DNA from: Maylandia zebra
Lineage: Eukaryota > Chordata > Actinopteri > Cichliformes > Cichlidae
Length of the DNA stretch: 64,000 nt
NCBI RefSeq assembly: GCF_041146795.1
Contig: NC_135178.1
Coordinates: forward strand, 3,276,344-3,340,343
Direction of reading: 5' to 3'
Shown here: positions 11,241-25,600 of the stretch, in pieces
Numbering within the stretch: position 1 is the stretch's first letter
Layout: every line of letters begins with the position of its first letter
Translations under genes and position numbers: made by a program
The notes under the pieces: model-generated
The model's input: only the letters and a program-made list of their open reading frames with translations
What the model was told of the DNA's origin: nothing
Databases searched by the model: none

Positions 11241-12741
11241 TATTAGAAAAACTTTCCTTTACGTTTGGTGTGAACAAACTCCGTAACACACTTCCACTTT
11301 TGTTTGTCAGCACTTGGGGAGCTCCAACCGCTTGGGTCTGGAATCCCAGAAAGCACTGTGCCATCCCTGCAACAGGTTTCAGGAGATACAGACAAAAAGG
11401 ACTCTGGAGGAGTCACGATTCATAATGTCACAGGAGGATAGAAAAAGCCAAGCCAACCAAGTAGCAGCGTGAAAACAGAACTGAAGACACTTGCAGGATT
11501 TAGCTAAAAATGACTGAGGCCAGAACATCAAAAAATGCTGCCTCTCCCTACAGCAAACCTGAGGTTATTTGACCTGCACACTGCATATTTAGTACGCTAG
11601 AATAAACAAACTGGTATTTCAAAGGAACTTTAGTGTGGGAGCTGGCAAAGTAGCCGACTGACAGACAGTGTCCTGTTAGTGGGCAGGGGAAAGGTGGCAC
11701 CACCACACAGCACTGCCTGTGATTCAGAGGGGAAAATGTTATCGCAGTAAAGCTGTAAACACAAAATGTTCCAGAGCTCCCCTACGGGAACTGGGGCACT
11801 AACACATAAAGCTCATTGTGCCCGAGGAAGCTGGAAAACCATGTACACTAAAAGAAATCAAGTCATTTTTAATGAAATGACAGCACATAAGGTATTGTAC
11901 ATGTGAAAAAAACAGGCCTGGCTGTATTTTGTTTCCTTTGGTGAACTAGCAGCATTACTTGTTTACTTAGTAGCTAGCAGCACGCACTAATACCCAGTGA
12001 CAAATACTCAGTGTTACTGGGAACTAAAATTAGGCATAGGTGTTTGTGCTGATATTCAACTGAACTGAGGTCATTTATTCAAAGGGCTCTTTGAAAGTCT
12101 TCAAGGTTTAGGGTGTGAACATTTGGGACCAACCTGAATGGACAGCATGCGTTTGAAATCTGGGTTTGTGTAGCTTTAAAATACAATTTATACAATCAAA
12201 CCAAGCCAAGGAAACTCACTTGTAAACAAAACAATGTTAGTATTAAAGCTATTCTTGCTTCTGCTGTTGTTGGTCCTTAAACCAGCCGTGGAGAAGAGCA
12301 AAGCTATGACACACACTGAGGAGAAACTGAGCTTTAAAAACAATCAAAGTTTTCACTGCAGCCGCTTCCTGTGTTTTTACCTTTTTTTTCACATTTCTCC
12401 CACTTCCAGCGTCTCCCAAACACCACCATCACTCCCTTCCCCGTATGCTGTGGCTCTGTACAGGGGCCCATGTGCCACAAACAACCACTCTGGGACACTC
12501 TGGTTCTTTTTTGTTGTTGTCAGCCTGAGCCACAGAGAAGGCCTAAGTCATGATATGAAATGGATTTCTTCTTAATGAAATGAAAGCTAATGTTTAAAAA
12601 CAGTACAAGTGTCCACTAACTGTTTTTCTGACTTGAGCAAGTTTGACTTTGAGTTGAGGCCTCCTTGCCTCCTGCTCTGTCCCACATTTGTCATCTGCAT
12701 TTATGAAGTGAGAAACAAAGGAAATTGTTACCTTTGACAAC
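11241..12741. other. Intergenic, no gene seen
   Basis: No recognisable gene or repeat. The 12,234-12,575 frame begins with a Leu-rich segment, but it lacks any splice or family support and reads as AT/TTG-rich low complexity. Confidence 0.4.
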
Positions 12742-13025
12742 TTACTTAGCTCAGGTGGTAGAGCGGGTGACCTACTTACTGGAAGGTTGGTGGTTCGATC
12801 CCATTCTGCTCTAGTCTGCGTGCCAAATATCCTTGGGCAAGGGTCCATGTTGCCCACCGATGCATCCATCAGAGTATGAATGTGAGTGAATGTTAGATAG
12901 AAGCATGAAAAACCTTAGATAAAGTGCTTGTATGATTGGGTGAATGCACGAGTTGTATAAAGTGCTTTGACTGCTCAGTGAGAGTAGCAAAGCGCTATAT
13001 AAGGTAAGAATCAGTCCATTTACCA
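12742..13025 (+). repeat. tRNA-derived SINE
   Basis: The head has a pol III A box (TAGCTCAGGTGG, 12,747-12,758) and a B box (GGTTCGATCCC, 12,792-12,802) at tRNA-like spacing. The body carries CCTTGGGCAAGG and the 3' end AAAGCGCTATATAAGG followed by CAGTCCATTTACCA. The tail is shared with 19,785-19,848. It is not a functional tRNA because no anticodon arm or acceptor pairing is kept. Confidence 0.8.
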
Positions 13026-14239
13026 TGATGAAGCAATGTGATGACAAAGTTCAGTGAAACCTCATGTTGACACCTGGCATAAACCTAAATCTTGTTGCAG
13101 TCCACATGGACCATTTCGTACAAAGACCTACTCTGCAGAAGAATGTTTTATGCTGGTTTTTTGCAGAGTTTTATTTTATGATTAAAAGGTCTTAGAGGAT
13201 GTAATCTTTAAAAAACATTCAAGTCATAGTTTAACTGTACAAACCTCTCAGATTTCAACTTGAGTGCTTCCAGGACTTTTGGGTCAGTGCTGCACCATAG
13301 TGACTCGTACTATATTAGATAGTTTATATTAGGTTGGTTTTCCTGTTGTACCTGATGTGGCTGGATGACAGGAAATGACTTGACAATAACAAGTATGTCC
13401 TTTTACAAGTATCCTTGGCATACATGAGAAGCTTATGAGGAGTTGAGACAGAATTCATTTCCAGCCTTCCTGCATGGAGGCCAGGGGAATCAGGAAAATA
13501 CGTGATCAACAAGCACTCTCTACACACGACACTGAAGACTAAACCCAGCAGTTGTGTTTGTATTAGCACTTTGATCTTATTCCCACTCTCACTGTGCAGT
13601 TCCTGCGAGTTGTCCAACTGAATCCCACGTAAAAGACAGTCCTAGGGAGGGTCAGAGACCTCTTTGTGTCTGTGTCAGCCTCTGATTTCTGGGTCAATAT
13701 AGACTTCAAATGAGGCACTCTTAAGTTGGTTTTTTTGATAAATATGGTTTTATGCTTTTGATAACATAACAGGATATTAGTGGTGTAGTGCTGTTTTGTT
13801 ATCTAAGTTTACTGTGGCTTCCCAACTTGTGCAGATTTGGGTTCTTTCACATATTGTCAAATTCCCAGGTGCAGTGTTTTGGTTGGCTTTATGTTTTTTT
13901 CACAACCTCACCAGTTGCAGTCCGGAGATGGGTCATTTCTTTCCCTCTACAAGTTTGGCTTACAGTTTTCCATGTACATGTTGCCTGGAAGGAGGCGCTG
14001 CTCTAAAGACAGTGTCAGTGCAGCATAAAAAAGATCGCCCAAAAAGACTGTAAAATGAGTGAATGTAACCCTGATCTTTAAGATATGCAATGATTCATCA
14101 CTACAAGTCCAAAAGTAACACTGTGAGAAATCATGAAGTTGTTTTTGACCAGAACATATCATTCAAAGTGCAAATTAAACAAATATGTTTAATATTTGTG
14201 CATATATGCATTTGTGCAACATCTCTAAAATTAGAAAAA
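13026..14239. other. Intergenic, no gene seen
   Basis: Short overlapping frames only (for example 13,324-13,617 and 13,788-14,053). No domain, splice structure or repeat was recognised. Confidence 0.4.
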
Positions 14240-14660
14240 TCCTGTCTCAGAGTGACGCTGAAAAACTAGTTCATGCGTTTCTTACTTCTAGGCTGGACGA
14301 CTGTAATTCACTATTATTGAGATGTCCTAACAACTCTCTAAAAATCCTTCAGTTGATCCAAACTGTTGCAGCAAGAGTCCTGACAGGGACTAGAAAGAGA
14401 CGGAAGATTTCTTCCATATTGTCTTGTCTTCATTGGCTACCTGTTAAATCCAGAATCGAATATGAAATCCTGCTCCTCTTGAATAATCAGGCCCCATCTT
14501 CTCTTAAAGACCACATAGGATCGTATCCCTCCAATAGAGCCGTTCAGGCTCATCTTCTGTGCAACCAGCTCCCAGTTTGGATTCGCGAGACAGACACCTC
14601 CTCCACCAAGTTAGCGCTCCACCTGAACTGTGGACAACCTTATTCCAAAGTGGGTTGAAT
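14240..14660 (+). pseudogene. L2/Maui-type LINE fragment, RT C-terminus
   Basis: An open stretch encodes [40 protein letters not shown] and SCLHWLPVKSRIEYEILLL, diagnostic of the C-terminal part of L2-clade LINE reverse transcriptases in fish. It is truncated at both ends. A related copy sits in an fkbp15 intron at about 31,318-32,075. Confidence 0.85.
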
Positions 14661-14960
14661 TCATTTTTCTCCATGAACACCCAGAACACCCCATAATGAC
14701 AAAGTGAAAGAAATTAGCTTCAAATTCATCAAAATTTATCAAAAAAATAAAAAAAATACATGTACATAAGTATTCACAGCCTTTACACAATAATATGTTG
14801 AAGCATCTTTGGCAGCAGTTACAGTCTTACGTCTTTTTGAGGATGACACTACAAGCACAGCTTGGTGTATTTTTACTCCCATTCCTCTTTACAGAACTTG
14901 AAGCTCCGTCAGATTGGATGGGAGCATCACAACCACGTGCTTCGCCCCAATCCAAGGTCC
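14661..14960 (-). repeat. Probable DNA-transposon remnant
   Basis: CCCCATAATGACAAAGTGAA and ACATAAGTATTCACAGCCTT resemble the end of a Tc1-like element, and the following TCTTTGGCAGCAGTTACAG is typical of its antisense coding part. No full terminal repeat or target duplication could be matched. Confidence 0.4.
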
Positions 14961-17100
14961 TGAGGAGGTTATCATCAAAGAGGTCTTAGGTCATTGCTGC
15001 ATTCATCATTCCTGTACTTCAAATATAATCCACTTTCAATGTATGAGAATAAAATAAAGCAGGATACTTTCTCCTTGCTTCCTGCAGTAAAGCCACTTGG
15101 CTAATGGCAGTGCTAGTAGCAGCTTCTAAGAAATATTCTCCATTCCAGTGAGAGAAAATCCCAATGAGCCACTCATCATCAGCCCACCCTGACACATTAA
15201 CCACAGTGATGGATGGAAACACATCATCTGGTAACACATATATGCTAAAATTAGCCATCAGCCTGCATGAAACACATTATTTCAAAGTGCTGCGGCGGGT
15301 TGAGAGATGTCCCCACCTTCATAACCTGTTGCTGTGGCCCTGCTGGAGGAAAAGATTTCACCAGTCCAGCCAAAACGAATACATAACAAGTGCATGTAAA
15401 CATAAAAGAGGTTGTTGGCAATTTCAATTTTTAGACAACACAAGCAATATACAACCGAAAGTGAGCATATTTTCTGCCAAGGTGTGACATGGTGAGGCGA
15501 CTTCCCTGGATTCATCCGCCAGTGTTTTAACACATTATGGTCTCAACACGTGCATTAATTTCAGTTGAGTCACAGTTTGGTAACGATTAAGAACCAAAAG
15601 ATACTCGTTTAGGTTTCAGATCACGTTTTGGGTTTAAATGCCACTTTCTCAAAAGACCCCATCTGGCAGAAAGCCATGAAGGCTAACTTCTCTCCCATAT
15701 GCAGTTATTTGTTTTTTATGACAACTCTTATAAAGAATAGTAAAAAAAAAAAAAGAAAAAAGTTCCCTTTAACTATAAATGTTGCAGTGATGCTTTTTTC
15801 CTTCCTTTTCGCAGACAAATGCCGAGGATCAGTAGGAGCTTGGCCTGTTTTAAAGACAGTTACCTGGTGAGTGGCTATGTAAGAAAAATCCAACAAAAAG
15901 TGGAAAAAGTTCGCTGATCCTCGCAGGTCTGAGACGATCAGGTGATTTTTGTACCATCATACTACGAAAATTTAGTTACAGGCCCTCTGAGGGCATCAGG
16001 GTGGATAAATGTTGCTTTTATTCACTTTATTATCACAATCATCTTTGAGACCCAGATTCATTTTCCAGGGCCAAAAAATGCATCTAAGATCTGTTAAAAA
16101 CTGCAGCCTTGTCAAGTGTCATATTCTAAAGCTAAAAATAAATAAATCACATACTGGCACCTATTTGAGTATGAAGGTAAAATTATTACTTCATTAATTA
16201 CCAAATATGGTGTACTTAAAAACACTGTATGTATGTAAATAAAGGTATTTTCGGCATTAATTGATACAAAGTAACTATGAGTTGGTGAATAAAAACTGAC
16301 CTGGAGTAAATTGCCTGATGCTTAACATTTCATGGGAAAGCAAGGCTGAGAAATGCTTTTTCTGAGGACTTGCAACATAAAAGCTAGGTTCAGTTTATTA
16401 GTCCCACATGTTTTTATGCTGGGACAAATCAGAATGTTAGCCTTGAAAAAAATACCAAGTCACTAACTGTACTTAAAACCATGAGCCAATGAAAATTTGA
16501 CAGCTATATCCCATTGGAAAGGACTACTCAGAAGTCATTTATATATGTTTATGTTTGTGTGTGTATATATATATATTTTTTTTTCTTTCCATATTTTTAT
16601 AGAATTTAAAGGTACTAGATTTAAATGTAAGTTGCTGGGCCACTGAAAACACTGCACAGGGTAACATTAACCCCCCTAACAGACTAAATGTATTAAAGGC
16701 TCACTTCATGCCAACTAAAACTAGGAAAAAGGAAAAGTAGGAAATTTTGGCTTTTCTCACATTTGAATTGAATTCACTAATTACAGAAACCTTTCATCTG
16801 ACGCCGAGCGTACATTTTCCTACAGGTTGCTCGTCAGCTTGATGGCGCTTACTCAGCAGCAGTGTAGCTTTCCTTTGGTCTAGAGCTCCCTCTCCTGGTC
16901 ATTGGCAGACATGCCACTAAAGAGGCAATCATGCTTTGTGCTTTAACTTATAACCAATCAATAGTTTTTATATGTAAATAAAAGGATGATGTTCACTTCA
17001 GTGAATGTTCCTGAAATAGCCAGGACTGAACTTACACAGTTACAGTAAAACACATAACACTGAACCAGGAGAGTCAATAAAGGCCACGTGTCTCTGATCA
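14961..17100. other. Intergenic, no gene seen
   Basis: Downstream flank of fkbp15. It contains short TA-rich tracts (16,563-16,575) and a tail-like TTTATTAGTCCCACATG near 16,395 resembling the piece at 33,088-33,135. No coding evidence. Confidence 0.4.
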
Positions 17101-17196
17101 TTTATTTTTTGAAATTAATATCAGCTTAACAAAAGTACGTAAAAGTTCAGTTTTTAAAACTGTGATTAAAAACTTAGCGAGTACAGTCTGAAATCA

Positions 17197-17202
17197 TTTA
17201 TT
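17197..17202 (-). terminator. Candidate fkbp15 poly(A) signal
   Basis: The minus strand reads AATAAA 325 bp beyond the fkbp15 stop, with a second AATAAA at 17,101-17,106. Either could define the 3' end, and sequence alone does not decide between them. Confidence 0.45.
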
Positions 17203-17526
17203 CCTGCATGTGAATCTGCTACACTGCATGTTAAAATCTGGGCCTGAACTGATTGCATCATCAACTGTTATTAAACAAGTACAGAAAGGCATTTCATTAG
17301 ATTCCTCTAATTACAGGCTTTCAAGGCTGAAGCTTTGCTTTGTCTGCAGCAGCCGATCAATGAGCAGGATCACACGGAGCTGCAGAGCTAGACTGACCAT
17401 CCTCTGTTCAGTCAGTTCATCTCTTTCACCTTCACGGCTCTACCGTGGAGACACAGCTGGTACACCTTGCAGTGTTTGTAGCTTTGGAAATTAAAAGACG
17501 CAGACTAATAGTGCTCTGGTTCCATG

Positions 17527-19678
17527 TCAGTTCATCCAGTCCAGATCATCATCATCCTCGTCATCACCAAACAGGGGAGCAGGTGGTGGACGCCCCTTTA
17601 GGCTCTGGACACAAAGCAGAGGCAAAAAGAAGAAGAAGAAAATCACAAATAGTGTCCAAGTGCTAAAACATCTCCGACACAACACACAGGGGAAGGGCTG
17701 GGTTTAGTGGGATGAGGTAAAAGCGCTCAATCAAATCTGAGAGCTTTGCCTGAACTCTACAGATCCTTCCTTACCATCTCCTCTTCCTCTTCCTCCTCGC
17801 TGGGTGCTGCGGGGGGATTGGCAGGAGTTGTGTTCTGGAAAAATGGCTCCTCTCCATTTTCCTCATCAATTCTCCCAGTCAGACTGAGAGAATAGCAGAA
17901 AGAGGTGGGGCGAGGCAATAAAGCCAGCAGGATAGCGTTTATGCAAGCGGTTAGTTAGCAGGAGGGTATGTCAGTAGTAATGTAGACATAAATATGTTGC
18001 AAGTTACAAGTCTTTTCTTAACACTCTCTATGCGCTTAAGGTTACATTATTCATTGGCTCCACTGGTAAACTTTTCAGTATTACTGACAGCTGTTTGCCA
18101 CGACAAGAAAGAATACTTGAAACGTGATGCGTTCAAGGACGCATTTATAAGCACGAATTATAAGTCCTCACATGACGAAGTACATGAGCCCCAATTAAAG
18201 CAACCATGTAACAGACCAATGTTCACTCTGTCCTGTGTGTATAATTTTATACTGAAACATTGTTGTGATTGGCTGGAATAACATTAACCATAAAGTGTAT
18301 ATGAAAAGTGGACGCAGCTTCCCAGTCTATAGGGAGGCCAATGAGGCTTTTTGTTTTTGACCAGCAGAGCCACAAAATCAAACTCGTAACTTTACCACCA
18401 GCCGTTATGACCTGTGCTCACCCTGCGTTCTCTCCCGAGGTGTCCTGAAGTTCGCTCGGTGGTGGAGGCGGGTTGGATGGGGGTCCAAAGGCTTTATGAG
18501 AAGCAGCATTTTTTTCTCCTACATCCTCTCCATCATCTTCCACGCTGTCCACGCATGCCTCACTGGTCACTGCAGCGTTCGTTTCTGACACAGCATCTTG
18601 CCCATCGTCAGGTGAACGCTCATCTGGATCCAAAGACTTGCTGGTGTCTTTATCTTCTGCAGAGCTTTCAGGAGCAGGTTGCTGCCCCTCCTCCTCCTGT
18701 ACCTCGCACTCTGCTCCTGGTGCTGCCGTTATTGTCAGCTCTTCTGATTCGAGTTCAGTCGTTGAAACTGGATGGATATCTGTGCTTTGTGAATGTTCTG
18801 CCTGAGTTGTTGTGTTTGACTCACACACCGTCTCCTCAGCTGCTTCTTCCTGATCCTCACGAGTCTCCCTGACTTGATGAGAATCTGAATCAGCCACATG
18901 TTCCTCCTCCTCCTCTTCCTTTCTGACCTCTGTCTCTCCATTTATGTGCACATTCTGGTGAGGTTCTTCTTCCTGTTTCACATTTTCAACCTCTTCTTTC
19001 TCCTCTTCCTCCGCTGTTTCCTCCTCTTTTGTAATTGGTCTTGTTGCAGCCCCGCCTTTGGCACTAAGGAGCTGCAGAGTTACATTCTAGAAGAAAAGAA
19101 AACCACATTAATGGCTGGTTCTAGAATTCTGTGATTCAAAACCAAATGCCAGTCAAACACTTCCATTATCATGAGATGAGTGCTGTGATTGTACAATATG
19201 GATAAATGAACAATGCCTTTCCACCTGTGGTGATGTAAGACAAAAGATGTGTCGATTAGTCCAAACATTTAAGAACTCTGAATTTGTGCACAAAGGCTGC
19301 ATATAAAAAAGAAAGGTGTGGTCTGTGGCTCTGCTGCAGTGGAGGGGTGGTACAGTAAGCTCACAGGGGGCGGTGCCAGGAGGTCTGAGGGGACAGGTGA
19401 AAGGAACTGGAACTAATGAACTCTTGGCGTGTGTGGTGTGGCAAGGAGCTACAAAGCTGGCTTCCTGGTTGAACATAAGGTGCCGAAGCAGTGGAAGTGT
19501 TTTAGAATAAAGGCGCTACGACTGACACTCGAATGCTGTGAGGCTCCTGATCGCTTCAAAAGGATTTTACCTTAATGGTAGAGACAATGACCCCCAGCAC
19601 AGCCTGGCCGGTGTAGGATTCAGTGAGATCGAACTCCCCTCGCAGTGAGTGGAACACTCCGTTCATCACACGCTTCAC
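17527..19678 (-). other. fkbp15: fkbp15 exons 26-29: conserved helix and acidic C-terminus
   Basis: Exons: 19,571-19,678; 18,422-19,086; 17,775-17,883; 17,527-17,604. Exon 26 encodes [18 protein letters not shown], the conserved post-coiled-coil helix. Exon 27 (665 nt) encodes a 220-residue Glu/Ser-rich disordered stretch, far less conserved than the rest. The last exon ends in a run of acidic residues, then LDWMN and the stop at 17,527-17,529. Confidence 0.92.
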
Positions 19679-22600
19679 CTACAAGAACACAAATGGTGAG
19701 TTATGTCCCAGCATGCACTGGCCTTCGACTTCACACAGCATCACACTAATGCGCGTACCAATAAGCAAACTTTTACTTCAGCTTATTGATAAGCGCTTTG
19801 AGTGCTCAGAGTAGAAAAGCGCTATATAAGAACCAGTCCATTTACCAGCTGTGATCCATGATGCGTACCCACACTAGGAAACCCACTGATTATGAGCGAG
19901 AACACGTGTTTGGTATTTTTAGGACTAAATCATAGAAGAAGAAACTCTACGTCCCAAAATCAGACCTACTGTTGATGTACTACAAAGGCTATGATGGTGA
20001 TCGGTCATGCTGTCTCAGTTTAAAGGAGCGTGAACATAATCCTGTATTTCATGCTCCTCACTCGATTTTTCTATATTATTCATTATATTCACTCATTACA
20101 TTTCATCTAATGATGTTTGATTTTACAGGAGCTGCAGAGCCATCACTCCTCTGACCTAAGCTTTAAGCAACCATGACTATGGTGCAAATCAGCACTGACT
20201 TCCTGTTGAACCTGATGTCTCAGATATGTCTGAAGGTTCTCAGTCATCTAGGTCATGGATGAAAAGAGACTTAAAAAGAAGAAACTTCAGGAATGTTTTT
20301 CTGTCTCAGCTCCTTGGACTGATTTCTCAGAGAAACCTGTTGTCCTAACTGTTGGCTTCTCATAAAAAGATGGAGATATTCGTACCGTTCTACATAGAAA
20401 ACAAAATGAGAAAATGAATTTACTGAAGCATTATTTACGATACAAACCCTCTGTGAAAAACTGTGCTCTCAAGATATTAAACATTATACAAAGTGTCTCT
20501 TCAAACAATACATCAGTCATTTAAATCAAATTAGGTTAATATTAGGCCTCTGGAAATATATAAGAGATTTTGTTAAATATAAATGTCAACTTCATGCCAG
20601 GAAGATTTTAATAATTTTATTTTGCCAGGACAGATTTCACCTGCTCAGCAGCTTAAAGCTTTTCATAATGGCCAAAATGTTTCTATATAAGCACATCATC
20701 TTAGTCTTTGCTGTGTGATGCCGTGTTCTCCACAGCAGAATCGTGTACGTTTTCAATGCAGTCCTGTGTCAGGATCTGAACATCTTCAATGTTCGATACA
20801 GGTTTTACGTACAGACACTGCTCAAGATTCTCTGATTCTTTTACTGATATTCTGTAACATATATTATAAAATTAGCCAATACTTTACAGCTGTGCATGTA
20901 GAAATATTATTTTTAAACTGTTGAACTATGTGCCCACACAGCCTCTCAAAGTCTGGGACGCTTCCCCAACTTTACTTCTAGAAGACTCTGTTCTCTCAGA
21001 CTGTAGGAAGCTCGTTTCATATGCAATCATGTTCCGAGTAAACCATTTAGTTTATATGGGAATTATTTTTTACCATAACTTTCTGTGTGTTATGACAAAT
21101 CACTGGATTCTGCTTATATTTACATTTAAATCTCAGCTTTTTTTGTGTTTGTTAAATTGTACATTAAAAAGTTTCCCTTAAAAAAAGTCAAATTCCTGCC
21201 AAACATACAGCATTTTCTATAATGTATATGTTACGTGGGTAAAGTTGCTAGATACACTTGAAAGTATCTCTCAACACGTCAATATAATAAATAAGAAATG
21301 GTTTTAAAATGGGTTCAACCGATATTTAACATGACGGACTCAACATCAGAATCCAGTACTGGATTGGAAACATCAGGCAGTATTATGGAAAACAAGCTGA
21401 AAGCTAAGACTAAAGCGCCTGCACTGGCATCTGGAGACATTAATGAGCTGCTGCTGATCATTTCTGATTTTCATTCTGTGATTTCTATCAGCTAAACAGC
21501 TTCTTAAAGTGACAGATGAAGACAAAGGCTGCACTGCACCTTCTATTAATGGTTCTGTTTGAAAGGTTTCATGTACTTCTCACCTCTGCTGCAGTGTCTC
21601 CAGAAGCCTCCTGCTCTTCCAGTTTGCTCTCCAGTTCTGCCACTCGTCTTCGCAGCTTCTGTCTTACAGTCGCTCCCTGCTGCTCCAAGGCTGTGTACTT
21701 GAAGAGAATAACATGACATAAATATATGTAATGTAAATCACAACGGTATGGTTGTAACCCCTCCCACCCCATGCACGCCTCCATGATGGACCATCGGAGC
21801 ACACGCAGCAAAAGACTGGAAATGCAGAACTGATCCTTACAACTCCTCCTCACTCTGTAGGTGATTTTCCTGAGGATTAATAACAAAGCTATTCTGTCAT
21901 TCAGACCGTGCACCAACAGTTTTTCATTGAATGTTTGTTTCATCTCCCCATCATAGCACAATACTATGTCACTTTAGAATCACCTGCACTGATAAGCTTC
22001 AGGATTTAGTTATATTGTTACAGTTATTTGATCTTATATTTTGCACTATCCTACTGTATACTTGTATTCTGTTGTACATATTGTATCTTATTCCTCTGCT
22101 CCTCTGCCTCTCTCGCTGCACTGAACATGTGTACAAAAGAATTTCCCTCAGGATAAATAAAGTTCTTCTTATCTTATTTTAATCAGTCATAACAGGCATT
22201 TAACAGTTACTTCCCAGAGAAACAGAGGAGTCCCCGCCACACTTATTACCATCACTTTTAAGATCAGGATTCTGTGTAGCTCTGCTTTTTGTTCAGGTGA
22301 AAATGTCAAGATTTGGCTACAGCTTAGGCACAGTCTCCGTGCTAAAGGGCTAAATATTCCTGGGTAGTGAAGTCGCTGAAAAAATGCATTCCCAGCTAAT
22401 AATAAATATTTAATCTTGTTAGACAAGATGAGTCAAATGCAGTCATCCATCTTACTTTTTCCTGAAGAGCGTGCAACTCCTCATGATGCTTGTGTTGCTG
22501 CAGCAGACTATGTTCTTCTGAGTCTCTCAGCTGCTTCAGAGCTGTAAACTATTGACAGCAAACATGATTCAACAACACACCATGTAACGTGTACGTGTCC

Positions 22601-25600
22601 CAATATAAACTTTTCTCAACTTTAAACTGAACAATTGAAGAAACTACTGCTGAGTGGCACAGGACACCGCAGTAATGAAACGTGTGGTAGTATTATATTA
22701 TATATGTGGAATGTTTGCTAGTTACTAAATGAATGGTGAGTTAAAATGATTATTATTGTTATAATAATCATCTAGAAAAGGTCAGTGTACTTCTCACATT
22801 TCTACGTTAATTAAGAGATTCATTTAAAAGTAAGTTTTTTTGTTTTTTTAAAACACGTTTCAGTGACAAAGCAACTCAAAGTGCTTTACATGAAGTGCCA
22901 AAGGGCGTAAAATGAACATCATAAGACGATATGAGAGCACGAGCTCATGCACCTTTTCCTGCAGCTGGGTTAACTTGTCCTGCAGACCCTCTCTCTGCTC
23001 TGTTAGTTCAGCCACCTCTCTGCTGTGCTGCCCTTTAGCTGAAGCCAACATCTGGGAACACTTGCCCTTCCATTCCTGCTCAAGCTCTGCCTGCAGCTGA
23101 GACAGCTTCAATAAGCATGTAAAGCAACGTTAATGTTCACAAAACACTGTTGATCTTTCCATTTAGAAGATGTGATCGCCCTTGGGCTGGATGCAGAGAT
23201 GTGACCTGTTCTGATGCAGCGTTGTCACTGCTGGTCCTGGCCTTGCGAAGTTGAGCTCGGAGGTTGTCGAGCTCCTGCTGGCTGCTCTTGCGGAGCTCCT
23301 CCACCTCCTCATCCCGACGCTGACGCTCCACCTGCCATTTCTTCTTTCTTTCTGAAAGTGCCTAAATGTGAGGCACACCTTTTTGTCAGACATCCCTTTT
23401 TGATTTTGTTTCCATGGTGACTGTGTATTGCTGTAATTCATTCACAAAAGAATGAAATCCGCTTACTCGTTCTAGGCTCTCCTTGTCAGTCTTCAGGTCC
23501 TGCAGCTCCTCTTCCATGGTGTTCACTTTCAGCTCCGTCTCTTTGCGTCTTTGTTTCTCTGAGCGGTACTGAGTCTGAACCCTCTCTGCCTCCTCCTTCA
23601 GCTCTGAAACACATGAACACACAGATGGTTAGTCCGGTCCATTTTTCAAAAAAATAGTCTGACATCTTCTCCTTTGCTCTTTATGTACCAGGCACTAGAT
23701 GTTCTTACACAGGGTTGCCTTGATTTTCTTGTTGCTGATGTCACACATGCATATTTTTTAAAATCAAACGTTTCTGTTAAAGTAACATTCGTAGCTCAGA
23801 TGTTGGAAGGGAAAATATCTGTGTGGTCGTTAGCTCTGGCCGTAAGTTTACAGGGAAAGACAAAAGATTTAAGGCATGGACAGAACTTTCCAAATCACCA
23901 CAAGGACACTGAGGCTGCTCTCCATTTCAGCAAAAAGGGAAAGCGTGAGCTCCCTGCATGGTCGAGAGTAGAGAGAGCATACATTAAGGCATTCGTTGAG
24001 AATGAAGAATTCAAAGAGAATTCAAATATTCAAATCTATCCATGCATGGATAGGGGGAGGGGGGGAGAAGTCAGATACACCCTGGACAGGTCAGCCTCCT
24101 TCCACCCCCATGACATCTGTCTGTGCAGGCCACAGAGACAGCCAGATTTAACGATTAGCCTAACCCCATTAGCTGCGCGTCTTTGGACTGTAGGAGGAAG
24201 CCCGAGTACCCGGAGAGAACCCACACAAACAGGGAACATCCAAACACCCCACAGAAGGGATTCTAACCCAGTCTCTTCTTATTGTGGGGCAACAAAAGTG
24301 CTAAGCACTAAACTTCTGGTGCTAAACGTTATGAGGATACGGGACAGGCTTCCTTCTGTGTGGCTGCTGTATGTTTTGCAGTAAAACACAGTTTTGATTT
24401 CCTTTTCTAACAATCCGATTTCAGCTTCTGTGTGACCTCAACTAGTCCTGTTAACTGTCATAATAATGTGAAGGAACAGTTATGTTAAAGAAAGAAAATC
24501 TTCTGCTTTAAGTCAGACAATTTCAGATTCAGACAGATTGTTAGGAAAACGTTTGGGGAATGTTTAACAGTGGACCTAATGATGACTATGAACCAGCCAA
24601 AGTACAAGCTCGTTACACATTTAGTCAAATTTATGAGTTTGTTCGCTCTCTCGAGGCGCTCAAACCTTTGGGTGTTTTTGCTTCTTCACTTGTATGAAAT
24701 GTATTCATCTGATAAAAGGATTTGTACATTCTATAAATAAAATGAGTCTTATCCTTCCATGTTATGTCTAATATGTCCAACATGTCTTGCTTCAGCATCA
24801 GCTGCTCTAAGTTTAAACAACAGGACAAAGAAGCAGTTAAACCTGCGTAAACCATCGCTGTGTTTTTCTGTTGGAGATGTTTTAGAGAGACATGAATAAA
24901 ACTTTAATTCTTTAGTCCCTGTGTGTTGGTCCTGTGACAGACTGGCGACCTGTGCAGGGTGTACCCCGCCTCTCGCCCTATGAAGGCTGGGATAGGGTTC
25001 AGCGCCCCCCGCGACCCTGAAAAGGATAAGCGGAAGCGAATGGATGGATATAATATCTGCGGAGGTAGACTCTGTATTGAATGCACCTCTCTGATTGCAG
25101 CACCAAAAATTCTGATATTCATAAAAAGGCACAATTTTTATAATGTTTTTTATACTTATCGGGCACAGTGTATTTAAATCGAGCACACAAGCACCTTCCA
25201 GCTGTGCTTCCAGGGCAGCGACGCGTTGGCAGCGGCTCTCACCGTCCTGCAGCGCTGTGCTCAGTTTACCCTGCAGCTCCGCGGCCTTCTGCTGGTGAGC
25301 TGAAGCTTCGAGCTGCAGCTGAGACACCCGCGCTGCCGCTGAAGCCAGGTCCTCTGTTAGACGAACCTGGGGGAGTTGGCGAGAGGTGAGAGGGGAAGAT
25401 GTACTGGTGGCACTATATCAAAATAAAAGCCACAGAGATGGTGGAACAACATAGAAACAAGCCTGGATGAGTGTCTGCTGGTGCTAGCAGTGTGTCCCTG
25501 TGGAAGGAAAATGGTGAGTGCTGATTGATGAAAAGGAAGCAGAAGGACAAAAACAGAAATAAGGTTAGTTGAGGTGCCAGTGAAGGATGATGAAAAAGGG

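Noticed and set aside
12742..12820. Possible tRNA gene
   Set aside because: Good A and B boxes, but no acceptor or anticodon-stem pairing. The body and tail match a tRNA-derived SINE that recurs in the window.
23674..24384. 236-codon plus-strand open frame in fkbp15 intron 20
   Set aside because: Its second half is an inverted L2-type LINE piece, and the first half has no domain, no conserved motif and a low-complexity composition.
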